A stretch of 16,138 bases of DNA from CAVRZY01 sp963725415 (GTDB lineage Bacteria > Acidobacteriota > Terriglobia > Bryobacterales > Bryobacteraceae): NCBI GenBank assembly GCA_963725415.1, contig CAVRZY010000059.1, forward strand, positions 1-16,138. Direction: 5' to 3'. The notes under the pieces were generated by a model. That model was not told the origin of the DNA, searched no databases, and saw nothing but the letters and a program-made list of their open reading frames with translations. Below, piece after piece: positions 1-7,287 of the stretch (the first letter of the stretch is position 1; each line of letters begins with the position of its first letter). The position numbers and the translations under genes were made by a program.

Positions 1-2
1 GT

Positions 3-386
3 AAGACCTGTTATGGCCGCGCAAGAAGGCGTCTCCTCGGAGCCAAACCTCGTCCTTTTTGGAGGAAGTATTCGAATTGTCTCCAGTGCGGTGGTTCTCC
101 AATTCATGGGCGTGGACTCTGCGGCTCCTGTTATAACCACATGCTCGAAGAGAAAAATATCGACCTGAGGCGAATCCAGAAATACAGAGCGGGAGAAACG
201 CAGCGCTTCGGCGGCGGCTATGATGCTCTTCTCGAAAGAGCAGGAGGAAGGTGCCAGTGCTGCGGATCAACCCAGGAACAGTCATTCGAGCGCTGGGATA
301 GAAGGCTCGACGTTCACCATAAGGATGGGAACGGCCGGACCAGCGATTCACCAAACCATTCCCGTGACAACAAGGAGGCGGTATGA
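3..386 (+). CDS. Zinc-ribbon / HNH endonuclease-like protein, 5' end outside window, C-terminus apparently truncated
   Basis: The reading frame is open from the window edge. It encodes an end of a zinc ribbon (TCY after the edge), then a full ribbon with paired cysteines (CLQCGG ... GLCGSCY), then an HNH-like core with CQCCG and LDVHHKDGNG. This architecture, tandem zinc ribbons followed by HNH, is common in phage-encoded free-standing endonucleases that nick or cut DNA. In intact relatives the HNH core continues past a PNN..ENL segment into a CxxCH zinc-binding end. Here the protein stops at PNHSRDNKEAV, so the last metal-binding element is missing. Its stop overlaps the next start (ATGA), and the final codons double as the AAGGAGG ribosome binding site of the next gene. 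It may be inactive as a nuclease or kept as a DNA-binding protein. The family call is fairly safe; activity is doubtful. Confidence 0.72.
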   Translation, partial: KTCYGRARRRLLGAKPRPFWRKYSNCLQCGGSPIHGRGLCGSCYNHMLEEKNIDLRRIQKYRAGETQRFGGGYDALLERAGGRCQCCGSTQEQSFERWDRRLDVHHKDGNGRTSDSPNHSRDNKEAV

Positions 387-3300
387 GAATCATTGGATCA
401 TCAGATATTCACTATCGTCCCGAACACAAGGACAAGGCCCTCGCCAGCCTGCGAGCCATCCGGGACACGGCCGCAGAGAAGGGCGTCAATCTCGTCGCCA
501 TCGCCGGCGATCTCTTTGACCGCGGCCTCCAGGCTTCGGATCGCGATGCCTACAACGCGCTGATGAAAGCCATCGACGAAATCCTGGAGGTCTGCCCGAT
601 TGTCGCCGTGCGCGGAACGCCGAGCCATGACGTGCTTGGCTGCTATGCGCCGCTGGAGGCGATGCGGACCAGGCATCCGTTCGTCGTGCTCGAACCGGGA
701 ACACCGTACATGCTTCCCGGGCTCATGGTGCTGGGAATCCCGGAACCCGGGAAAAATTGGCTGCTGGCAAATAGGAACGGCCTGGGTCGCGATAAAGCGA
801 ATCAGGCCGTCATGGATGCGTTGAGGGCGCTTCTCCTGGGACTTGGCGGCCTCCGAAGAGAGCATCCCGATCTCGCAACCATCCTACTGTATCATGGCCA
901 GATTCGGGGGGCAACCGTCGGGTCTGGCCAGACGCTCGGGATCGGAGATATTTCCCTTGGCCGCGAGGACCTGGAGATGATCGGGGCGGACTTCGTGCTG
1001 GCGGGCCATATCCATGAGCCCCAGGCGATCTCCGAGAGCATGTATTACGCCGGTTCGGCCTACCCTGTGGATTGGGCCGAGACAACGCAGCGCTCATTCC
1101 TGAGCATTGAGCTGCCTGGTCCAGGGAAGCCTCCAGCAGTCCACCGCCTGCCCTTTCCCCATGCCCCGCGGCGGAAGCTGGTCAAGGAGCTGACCGACGA
1201 GATCAGCCGGGAGGAAGTCGCCGGCTTCCAGGTCTGGGTTGTCCACCGCATCCCGAAGGACGTTCCCTTCAACGACGACACCATCCTCCCCTTCATCCTG
1301 GACATGGGTGCCCTCCCCGGCTCTCGCGTCACCGTCGAGACCATCCCCACGGAGACGGTGCGCGCCGGCCAGATCGTGGAAGCCCACGGGCTGCCGGACA
1401 AGCTGCGCATCTACGCCGAGAACAGCGGGGAGAAGCTGTCCGAGCCGCAGTTGATGAAGGCCGCCCTCCTGGAGTCCGAGGCTCGCGCCCTGGGCCAGGC
1501 CCTCGAGGGCCTGCACGTACGCATCGACCGGCTGCACCTGCGCGGCGCCATCGGGATCTGGAAGGGCCTGGGCCTGGACGAGATCGACCTGGACTTGGCT
1601 GGCTACGACCCGGGCTTGATCGCCCTGGTAGGCGCCAACGGCCGCGGCAAGACTACGCTGATCGAGAATATGCACCCGTATCCCGAAATGCTGACCCGGG
1701 CCGGCACGCTGCAGGACCACTTCCGGCTCAAGGACTCCTACCGGGAACTGTACTTCACCGACGAGCGCGCCGGGCAGCAGTACCGCGCGCTAATTCAAGT
1801 CGACGGGGCCAATGCCAGCGGGCGGGCCGAGTACCACCTATTCCGCGACGGCAAGCCCCTGACCAATGGCCGCAAAGCGGACTATGAGGAGGCCATCGAG
1901 CAGCTATTCGGCAGCCTGGCCCTGTTCGTCCGCTCAGCGTTCGTCAGTCAGAAGCCGCCCAAAGGCCACCCGGACCTGACCGACGCCACCAAGGGCGAGA
2001 AGAAGGCACTGTTCCGCGAGCTCGCCGGCCTGGACTACCTGCAGGCCTACAGCGAGGCCGCCCGGGAGAAAGCCAAGGTGCTGGAGGCGGAGACGGAGCG
2101 GGACGCCGGGCGCGTAGAGGCGATGCAGGGGCAGCTGGCTGGCCGCGAGGACAAGATGGCCGAGCTCGGGTCACACCAGGCCGACTTGCAGGCCAAGAGC
2201 ACAGAGCTCCTGGGCCTGGAGTCGCAGGGCAAGAGCGCCGCCGCCCGCATGGAAGAGCTGCGCGGCAAGGTGGAGCGCAACCGGCAGATCGAGGCGAATA
2301 TCCGGGAATCGGAGAACCGGCAGGAAAAGCTGCGCGCCGAGGTTGATCACCTCGAGAGCGCGCGGACCACCTACCAGGCCGCCCTGGCCGGCCGTCCCGC
2401 GGCCGAGAAGGCCCTGGCCGAGATCGAGGCCTTAAAGGCCGAGGAGGGAAAACTCCATGGAGAGCAGGCCGAAGTCCTCAAGGAGCGAGAGCGACTCAAT
2501 CATCAGCACGTGGACGCGCAGCGAGCTATTACGGATCGGCGCCGCAAGGTCGAGGCAGCCCAGGCGAAGATGGACCGTGAGATTGCGGTGCTGGCTCAGA
2601 AGGCGCAGGCGGCGGCCGCTCGCGTAGACGAGCTGGAGAAAGAGCTTGTCTCCACAATCGAATGCCCCGCTTGCCATCATCACTTCCACCCCGACGCTGA
2701 TACTGTGCACGTCAAGATCGCCCAGCAGCAAGAGGCGGGCTACGAGCTGGGCAAGGAACTACAAGAGAAGAAGCGGGAGCTCGCGCAGCTCGATCAGGAC
2801 AAGGCGCAGATCATAGACCCGCCGGCGCCGGAGCTGCCCACCTTCGACGATAGCCGGCTAAAGGAAATCGCAAAACTGCATCTACCGTCGGAAGAGGACA
2901 TCCTGCGCCACCAAATCCGCGCAGCCGATGAAGCCGCCGTGCGCATCCAGGAAGGCGAGAAACGGAAGGCGCATATCGTGCAGGAGTTGGCCGAGCTGGG
3001 GGCGAAGCTACAGGAGGACCGCGGAAAGCTGCTGGGCCCGGAGCTGGAGGAGGCCTTTGCCGACGCGCAGCGCGAGCTGGCCAACCTGGAGGCCCTTTAC
3101 CGCTCCTGCCGCGATCTGGTGAAGACGCTGGAGGCGGTTGTGGCCGGCCTGGAGAAGCAGCTCGCGGAGTTCGACCAGGTAGCCCAGGAGCTGGAAACGC
3201 TCAAGGACCAGGTCGCCGGCAAGCAGCAGGACGCCGCGGACTGGCGCTACCTGGAGCGCGCCGCGGGGCCAGACGGGATCCAGGCGCTGGAGCTGGACGC

Positions 3301-3766
3301 GCTCGGGCCGTCCATCGCGGACACGGCAAACAAGCTGCTCAGTGCGGCCTACGGTTCCAGGTTCCAGGTCAGCTTCAGAACTACGCGCATTGGTGGTTCG
3401 GGCAGCAACAAGAAACTCCTGGAAGATTTTCAGGTTTGGATAGCGGACAACGAAGACGGGTCCGAACAGTTACTCGAAACCCTGAGCGGTGGCGAATCCG
3501 TTTGGATTAAGAACGCTCTCTATTCGGCCTTCGCCATTATTCGCGACCGCACGACGGGACAGCGCTTCTTGACGGCCTTCCTCGATGAAGCTGATGGTGC
3601 TCTCGACCCTGAGGCGCGCCTGAAGTACTTCCAGATGATCGAAGCGGCGCACGCAGAATCGGGGCGGAGGCACACCATCGTCGTGACGCATTCCGAATCT
3701 GCCCAGGAAATGATCAGCCAGAAAATTGAAATGACCGCCTTGGCGGAGGTGAACAATGCCCTATAA
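383..3766 (+). CDS. SbcD-SbcC (Mre11-Rad50-like) fusion: nuclease and ATPase in one 1127-aa chain
   Basis: The N-terminal part (about 1-260) is a calcineurin-like metallophosphoesterase. It shows SSDIH (D8, H10), GDLFDRG (42-48), RGTPSHD (77-83, the GNHD-equivalent loop), LYHGQ (H171) and GHIH (208-211). A cap/linker region follows to about 380. The Rad50-like ATPase then starts: Walker A GANGRGKT (417-424), Q-loop near Q523, a long coiled coil (about 555-950) interrupted by a CPAC zinc hook (761-764), signature LSGGE (1034-1038), Walker B FLDEADGALD (1066-1075) and H-loop VVTHSE (1100-1105). All catalytic elements of both proteins are present. SbcCD/Mre11-Rad50 complexes process DNA ends and hairpins; T4 gp47/gp46 do this in recombination-dependent replication. 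Usually these are two adjacent genes; here no stop separates them. The start has AAGGAGG five bases upstream. GC drops sharply near the 3' end. Confidence 0.93.
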   Translation: MRIIGSSDIHYRPEHKDKALASLRAIRDTAAEKGVNLVAIAGDLFDRGLQASDRDAYNALMKAIDEILEVCPIVAVRGTPSHDVLGCYAPLEAMRTRHPFVVLEPGTPYMLPGLMVLGIPEPGKNWLLANRNGLGRDKANQAVMDALRALLLGLGGLRREHPDLATILLYHGQIRGATVGSGQTLGIGDISLGREDLEMIGADFVLAGHIHEPQAISESMYYAGSAYPVDWAETTQRSFLSIELPGPGKPPAVHRLPFPHAPRRKLVKELTDEISREEVAGFQVWVVHRIPKDVPFNDDTILPFILDMGALPGSRVTVETIPTETVRAGQIVEAHGLPDKLRIYAENSGEKLSEPQLMKAALLESEARALGQALEGLHVRIDRLHLRGAIGIWKGLGLDEIDLDLAGYDPGLIALVGANGRGKTTLIENMHPYPEMLTRAGTLQDHFRLKDSYRELYFTDERAGQQYRALIQVDGANASGRAEYHLFRDGKPLTNGRKADYEEAIEQLFGSLALFVRSAFVSQKPPKGHPDLTDATKGEKKALFRELAGLDYLQAYSEAAREKAKVLEAETERDAGRVEAMQGQLAGREDKMAELGSHQADLQAKSTELLGLESQGKSAAARMEELRGKVERNRQIEANIRESENRQEKLRAEVDHLESARTTYQAALAGRPAAEKALAEIEALKAEEGKLHGEQAEVLKERERLNHQHVDAQRAITDRRRKVEAAQAKMDREIAVLAQKAQAAAARVDELEKELVSTIECPACHHHFHPDADTVHVKIAQQQEAGYELGKELQEKKRELAQLDQDKAQIIDPPAPELPTFDDSRLKEIAKLHLPSEEDILRHQIRAADEAAVRIQEGEKRKAHIVQELAELGAKLQEDRGKLLGPELEEAFADAQRELANLEALYRSCRDLVKTLEAVVAGLEKQLAEFDQVAQELETLKDQVAGKQQDAADWRYLERAAGPDGIQALELDALGPSIADTANKLLSAAYGSRFQVSFRTTRIGGSGSNKKLLEDFQVWIADNEDGSEQLLETLSGGESVWIKNALYSAFAIIRDRTTGQRFLTAFLDEADGALDPEARLKYFQMIEAAHAESGRRHTIVVTHSESAQEMISQKIEMTALAEVNNAL

Positions 3767-4328
3767 GGACCCCGAGAGGAAGAGGCTCCACGAACTCGCG
3801 CAGCGACAGGCCAGCCCGGAATTGTATCGAGAAAAGAACAGGCGTTATCGGGAGGCTCATCGCAAAGAAATCAGAGAACAGAAACGGCAGTATCAGCGAG
3901 AGCATCTTGCGGAGCGAGCGGCTTACATGCGGCGCTGGTGGGCAGAGCGATCAAGAACACCGCAGGGACACGCGGAGCATGTGCTTAGGCTACAACTCTG
4001 GAGAGCCTTGCACGGCAAGGGAGACGATCTCCTGATAAGAGGACTCGTCGGCTGTTCGGCTTCGGAACTCCGCGCGCGGATTGAATCTCTGTTTCTCCCC
4101 GGTATGACGTGGAAAAATCACAATCGCCATGGCTGGCATGTCGATCACGTCATCCCCTGCTCGGCTTTCGATCTGACCGATTCAGCGCAGCGAGCAGAAT
4201 GCTTTCACCACTCAAATCTCAGGCCGTTATGGGCATTTGAGAATTGTCAAAGAGCAAACGGCCAGCGCCTCCGCATGGAGGACCTGCAGGCCGCAGCCGT
4301 GGCCGAAATCGTAGAGGCGGCGAGGTAG
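3756..4328 (+). CDS. Free-standing HNH endonuclease (homing-type)
   Basis: The 190-residue protein has a very basic, helical N-terminal arm (about 1-65, rich in Arg, Lys and Glu). A conserved module follows: GLVGCSASELRARIES, GMTWKN, then the catalytic core WHVDHVIPC (H128, D130, H131) and HHSNLRPLW (N154) ending in ENCQRANG. The module LLGCS...L..H/RIE...F..GMTWxN...WHxDHIxPC..FDL is typical of phage HNH proteins that act as homing or packaging-associated nucleases. It overlaps the end of the SbcD-SbcC gene by 11 nt, with GGAGG upstream of its ATG. Its GC (52% in row 3841-3900) is well below the centre of the preceding gene (73% in row 2101-2160), suggesting a separate origin. All active-site residues appear intact. 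Confidence 0.85.
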   Translation: MPYKDPERKRLHELAQRQASPELYREKNRRYREAHRKEIREQKRQYQREHLAERAAYMRRWWAERSRTPQGHAEHVLRLQLWRALHGKGDDLLIRGLVGCSASELRARIESLFLPGMTWKNHNRHGWHVDHVIPCSAFDLTDSAQRAECFHHSNLRPLWAFENCQRANGQRLRMEDLQAAAVAEIVEAAR

Positions 4329-4332
4329 AGGC

Positions 4333-4602
4333 ATGGCCTTCAAATCATATGAGAAGCAAAGCAGAGAAACGAGCTGGGGCTCGGATGAAGATTCCCTATC
4401 CCTGGATCAACTGCAGTATGGCGCCGCGGCCCGGATCGCTACAGCCCTGGAGGGCTTGAATCACATCCTCCGGGCAGAAAGCAACTGGTGCGAAATAAGG
4501 GCCAACATCCGTAAGCTGGCAAACAGCACGCATCGCGTCAAGGTGCGCTATGAGTTGAGCATCAACATCCGCTGGCCATGGTCGAAGAAGCGAAAGAGGT
4601 AG
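4333..4602 (+). CDS. Hypothetical protein, 89 aa
   Basis: I do not recognise this family. The protein has a polar N-terminus, a helical central part (YGAAARIATALEGLNHIL) and a strongly basic end (WPWSKKRKR). No membrane segment or known motif is visible. It begins 5 nt after the stop of the HNH gene, behind a weak GAGG, so it is probably translated from the same message. The reading frame is supported by length, tight spacing and sensible composition only. Confidence 0.6.
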   Translation: MAFKSYEKQSRETSWGSDEDSLSLDQLQYGAAARIATALEGLNHILRAESNWCEIRANIRKLANSTHRVKVRYELSINIRWPWSKKRKR

Positions 4603-4608
4603 AGGGAA

Positions 4609-4683
4609 ATGAATTACCGGAAGAACCCACGGGACCCGAACCTCGGCTGGAGCATCCCTGCGGGTGAGGGGAGGGGACTTTGA
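4609..4683 (+). CDS. Small ORF, 24 aa, coupled to the winged-helix gene
   Basis: This short ORF starts at an ATG with a good AGAGGG upstream. Its TGA stop overlaps the TTG start of the following gene (TTGA). The product is polar and proline/glycine rich (MNYRKNPRDPNLG...). It may be a leader peptide that couples translation to the downstream gene rather than a functional protein. The purine-rich run GAGGGGAGGGG within its last codons acts as the ribosome binding site of the next gene. Confidence 0.4.
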   Translation: MNYRKNPRDPNLGWSIPAGEGRGL

Positions 4684-4970
4684 GGACTGCCGATACGCGC
4701 GCCGCCGTCTACTACGATCTCCGCAATAGCCTGGGAGCCCGCCAGCAGGAAGTGCTGTCCCTTGTTCGCCTTCATCCGAAGCACACGGCGCTGGAGCTGG
4801 CGAAGCTGGCCGGCTGGACCGACCCGAACCGCGTGCGCCCGCGCCTCGTGGAACTCGTGGAGGCGGGGCACATCGAGACGGCTGGCAACCGCGAGTGCGC
4901 TGTGTCAGGGAAGCTGGCGATGACCTGGCGCGTGGTGATGCGGCGGGCACAGGGGGAGCTTGGCCTATGA
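4680..4970 (+). CDS. Winged helix-turn-helix DNA-binding protein, 96 aa
   Basis: Residues about 20-88 fit a winged helix: ARQQEVLSLVRLHP (helix 1), HTALELAKLAGW (helix 2), NRVRPRLVELVEAGHI (recognition helix) and a beta wing ETAGNRECAVSGKLAMTWRV. Small phage proteins of this type are common in early and replication regions and usually act as transcription regulators, but the target is unknown. The TTG start is preceded by GAGGGGAGGGG at good distance and overlaps the stop of a 24-aa ORF. No in-frame ATG would preserve the first helix. Confidence 0.72.
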   Translation: MRTADTRAAVYYDLRNSLGARQQEVLSLVRLHPKHTALELAKLAGWTDPNRVRPRLVELVEAGHIETAGNRECAVSGKLAMTWRVVMRRAQGELGL

Positions 4971-5141
4971 CCGTTGAGCGCATCGGCGAGGCCGCGCAGG
5001 TGAAGCTATGCATGTGAAGTCTACCGACCTTCGGGAACCCGTGTTACGGACACCCGGGGCGGGCTGTTATGGGAGAGGGTACACGCTGCACACGAACGAA
5101 ACGAGAGCCGCCACGGACGGCCCGAGCACATTCCATCAACA

Positions 5142-5171
5142 GGCGGGGGTCGCAAAGAGGCTTCCCCCGCC
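5142..5171 (+). other. GC-only hairpin just upstream of the tRNA
   Basis: GGCGGGGG (5142-5149) pairs perfectly with CCCCCGCC (5164-5171) around a 14-nt loop. The 3' arm ends 5 nt before the mature 5' end of the tRNA. No run of T follows, so a normal intrinsic terminator is unlikely. A role in tRNA precursor processing, in protecting the transcript or in pausing is possible. The stretch 5018-5141 holds no gene I can support. Confidence 0.45.
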
Positions 5172-5176
5172 ACTAC

Positions 5177-5249
5177 GCCGGGATAGCTCAGATGGCAGAG
5201 TGCCGCACCCGTAATGCGGTGGTCCGGGGTTCGAGTCCCTGTTCCGGCT
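5177..5249 (+). tRNA. tRNA-Thr, anticodon CGU, with unusual C33
   Basis: The cloverleaf folds cleanly. The acceptor stem is GCCGGGA with TTCCGGC (one G-U pair). The D arm is GCTC/GAGT with GG in the loop. The anticodon stem CCGCA/TGCGG pairs perfectly. The anticodon loop is CCCGTAA, with anticodon CGT at 34-36. The T arm CGGGG/CCCTG has loop TTCGAGT. Base 33, almost always U, is C here. The discriminator base is U, and CCA is not encoded (the trailer reads TATAGG). The tRNA would read ACG threonine codons. Phage tRNAs usually compensate for codon usage or for host tRNA cleavage. The 3' trailer runs straight into the AGGAGG ribosome binding site of the next gene, so tRNA maturation would trim the mRNA close to that site. 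Confidence 0.9.
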
Positions 5250-5262
5250 ATAGGAGGAAAGC

Positions 5263-5559
5263 ATGAGTAAAGCAGCGCTGATGCAGGACCTCTTTCTGCT
5301 CCTCGCCATCGGTGGGGCCGCCATCCTCTTGTCGCTGTGGGGGCTAATCTTCTACGGCATCGGCCACAAGCGAGGCGTGAACGACCGGCCCGACCGCCTG
5401 AAGCAGGCATGGGACGAGGAGCACTTCAAGCGCGTAGTGGCTGAAGAGCGGGCGGACACGGCGGAGAAGACGAGCAAGCGCTTTGAGGTGGCGTTGCTGG
5501 AAGCCGTAGCCGCGAAGCAGGGGCAGGGGCTGGCGCTGGTGGAACGGAGGGCGCGGTGA
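5263..5559 (+). CDS. Single-pass membrane protein, 98 aa, unknown function
   Basis: Residues 9-34 form one strong hydrophobic segment (DLFLLLAIGGAAILLSLWG and onward), followed by a basic stretch (GHKRG) that predicts a cytoplasmic C-terminal tail. Residues 45-98 are helical and charged, possibly a coiled coil. The ribosome binding site AGGAGGAAAGC is strong and starts four bases after the tRNA 3' end. The family is not recognised. One-TM proteins of this size in phages include holin-like, spanin-like and superinfection-exclusion proteins. No lysis gene is adjacent, so I do not choose among them. Confidence 0.75.
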   Translation: MSKAALMQDLFLLLAIGGAAILLSLWGLIFYGIGHKRGVNDRPDRLKQAWDEEHFKRVVAEERADTAEKTSKRFEVALLEAVAAKQGQGLALVERRAR

Positions 5560-6164
5560 AAGAGTATCCGATTCTGTTCTCTGGCCCCATGGTGCGGGCC
5601 ATCCTGGAGGGGCGCAAGACGCAGACGAGGCGGATAATCCGGCCCCAGCCCACGCACATGGAGGACGAGCGTCGGCAGCTCTCGGTGCTATCGGATGGAA
5701 TGCGGAGATACGGCCGCCCCGGGGATCTGCTCTGGGTGCGGGAGCAATTTCGCCTGTCCCTCCAGGGCCGAAAAGGCCAACCGGGTTTCCAACGGATGCT
5801 CGCCTACCGCGCAGATGGCGACACGCTCAGCGGCGAGATAGAGCGCGAGGTTCCCGATGATCATTCTTCCGCATGGGATGTACTGGAAAGCGGCCGCCGT
5901 GGTTACCTCTGGCATCCCTCGATCCACATGCCCCGCTGGGCCTCTCGCCTGACCCTACGCCTGATGGAGGTGCGGGTGCAGCGGGTGAAAGAGATTTCGC
6001 ACGAGGATGCGCGGGCCGAAGGCATGCAGAGCGATTTACCTTTCGTCGAGTTTATCGCGCTCTGGGATTCCATCAATGCAAAGCGCCCGGGCTGTAGCTG
6101 GGAGAATAATCCCTGGGTCTGGGCGCTGACGTTTGCAGTCGAGCGTACCGGGGCGGGCCGGTGA
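5556..6164 (+). CDS. ASCH / PUA-like domain protein, 202 aa
   Basis: The protein carries the signature order of phage ASCH-type proteins: ILFSGPMVRAILEGRKTQTRR (about 6-26), PGDLLWVRE (55-63), LWHPSIHMPRWASRLTL (118-134), then a segment with I..EDA.AEG (147-156) and WENNPWVWALTF (182-193). ASCH domains are PUA-related beta barrels thought to bind RNA or modified nucleosides. Phage members are often labelled morphogenetic proteins without direct evidence. The gene starts with GTG overlapping the previous stop (GTGA), so the two are translationally coupled. The next gene begins 11 nt after its stop. The family call is confident; the biological role is not known. Confidence 0.82.
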   Translation: MKEYPILFSGPMVRAILEGRKTQTRRIIRPQPTHMEDERRQLSVLSDGMRRYGRPGDLLWVREQFRLSLQGRKGQPGFQRMLAYRADGDTLSGEIEREVPDDHSSAWDVLESGRRGYLWHPSIHMPRWASRLTLRLMEVRVQRVKEISHEDARAEGMQSDLPFVEFIALWDSINAKRPGCSWENNPWVWALTFAVERTGAGR

Positions 6165-6175
6165 AGGAGGACACG

Positions 6176-6772
6176 ATGAGCGAGCAGGACAGGCGGGCGA
6201 AGGAAGTGTGGGATGAGGGGTGGAAGGCATACGAGCGTGAGTTCGTGAAAAACGATGGCCCCGATGATACGCCCGTCGAGTGGGACGCCCGGGATGCGCT
6301 CGCTGACGCGGCGGCTTTTTCTGTGCTCGCCGCCGCCCTGGCCCAAGCGCGGCGGGAGGGAGAACGGATCGGTCAGATGAGGGGCCTACAAATTGGCATG
6401 AATATCGCTGTCGAAGAATGCGGGAACGCCTTCGGTTTCGAGGACCGGCTACGAAAGCGAATTGTTAGCCTGGAGCAGGGGCGGAAGGCCGCGAACGAGC
6501 CCGAGTTTTGGGGCCATCCCGATCAGGAGCGCCTGAGCGCCACCGATGAGGACGATGCCATAGAGGCGATCCTGGACGACATGGAGCCGCCGTTCCCGGA
6601 GAAAATCACCGTCGCCGGATTTGCCAAAACGGAAGTTGACATCTCGAAGCTCGATCCTCTGGAGCGCGTCCTGGAGTACATGGACGAAGAATACGGGGAC
6701 CCGGACGGGGACCCATCGAAGCCCACCGAAGCGATGAGGCGGGCCGAGGGAAAGCCGGAACGAAAGGGGTAG
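6176..6772 (+). CDS. Hypothetical acidic protein, 198 aa
   Basis: A GTG at 6161 is in frame, but AAGGAGG at 6164-6170 sits five bases before the ATG at 6176, so I place the start there. The first half is helical (VWDEGWKAYEREF; an Ala-rich stretch at about 45-60; RRIGQM-like charged helices). The second half contains ATDEDDAIEAILDDMEPPFPEKITVAGF, a pattern I associate with uncharacterised phage proteins (T-D-D-A-I-E-I-L-D followed by P..ITV..F), and ends in a basic tail. It has no membrane segment and no known enzymatic motif. It lies between the ASCH gene and another small gene in the same message. Confidence 0.68.
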   Translation: MSEQDRRAKEVWDEGWKAYEREFVKNDGPDDTPVEWDARDALADAAAFSVLAAALAQARREGERIGQMRGLQIGMNIAVEECGNAFGFEDRLRKRIVSLEQGRKAANEPEFWGHPDQERLSATDEDDAIEAILDDMEPPFPEKITVAGFAKTEVDISKLDPLERVLEYMDEEYGDPDGDPSKPTEAMRRAEGKPERKG

Positions 6773-6775
6773 ACG

Positions 6776-7132
6776 ATGAAGGGTTCCGTGAAAATCATGC
6801 TGAGCTACGATTACAGCCACTTCGAGGTGGCGCTGTCAACCGATGAGGAATTGGACGCGAAGGGCATCAATGAACTGCGGAAGAAAGCGCAGCGGCTCGC
6901 GGACGAGGCGGTGCGGCAGTACAAGGTGGCGAAGGACATCGCAGCCCAGCAGAGCGAGGACAAGTACAACCGCGAACACTTTTTGGCCGAGATCCAGCGC
7001 ATCGAACTGGTGCCCGAACAGGAGCGCACCGTCCGGCAGATGGCCATGTTCAAGCAATACCAGGACAACGAGTGGGAGTCGCAGTTCCACCACGAGTACA
7101 ACTACGACGATGACGAGGATTTCAGCGCATAG
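6776..7132 (+). CDS. Hypothetical phage protein, 118 aa, helical with acidic C-terminus
   Basis: It starts 4 nt after the preceding stop. Its opening beta-strand-like segment (VKIMLSYDYSHFEVALS) leads into a long charged helix (INELRKKAQRLADEAVRQYK and onward) and an acidic, tyrosine-rich tail (EYNYDDDEDFSA). I recall similar SYDY.HFEV...D.EL proteins among uncharacterised phage genes, but no function. A second in-frame ATG at 6797 would remove the first seven residues. It is probably soluble. Confidence 0.68.
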   Translation: MKGSVKIMLSYDYSHFEVALSTDEELDAKGINELRKKAQRLADEAVRQYKVAKDIAAQQSEDKYNREHFLAEIQRIELVPEQERTVRQMAMFKQYQDNEWESQFHHEYNYDDDEDFSA

Positions 7133-7177
7133 CGCCGGCGAGGAACCGCAGCCGGAGCTGGGATTGTAGGGGGAGAG

Positions 7178-7273
7178 GTGGAGGGCTGGCTTCGCATCGC
7201 GGGCACCCTGGCGCTGCTGGTCCTGTGCGCCTACGCCGTGTGCAGCGCGCTGGATAGCTTGCGGAAAAAGTAA
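7178..7273 (+). CDS. Tiny one-TM membrane protein, 31 aa
   Basis: A GTG start preceded by GGGGGAGAG opens a 31-residue frame made almost entirely of one hydrophobic segment (IAGTLALLVLCAYAVCSAL) and ending in LRKK. The size and charge pattern fit a small membrane peptide with its C-terminus in the cytoplasm. It fills the otherwise empty gap between the 118-aa gene and the replication initiator. Evidence is limited to the ribosome binding site and the clean TM profile. Confidence 0.5.
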   Translation: MEGWLRIAGTLALLVLCAYAVCSALDSLRKK

Positions 7274-7287
7274 CGGGGAGGGGAATT

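Noticed and set aside
1094..1720. 208-aa - strand frame
   Set aside because: It is the antisense shadow of the SbcD-SbcC fusion gene, whose catalytic motifs on the + strand are unambiguous.
4967..5017. 16-codon ORF starting in the ATGA overlap after the winged-helix gene
   Set aside because: It has an overlapping start but is too short, with no recognisable composition and no following coupled gene; it cannot be told from chance.
5008..5266. ORFs of 68 and 65 aa on the + strand across the tRNA
   Set aside because: Both run through the well-folded tRNA gene; the sequence GIAQMAE...VVRGSSP is the usual false translation of a tRNA. Neither has a convincing start.
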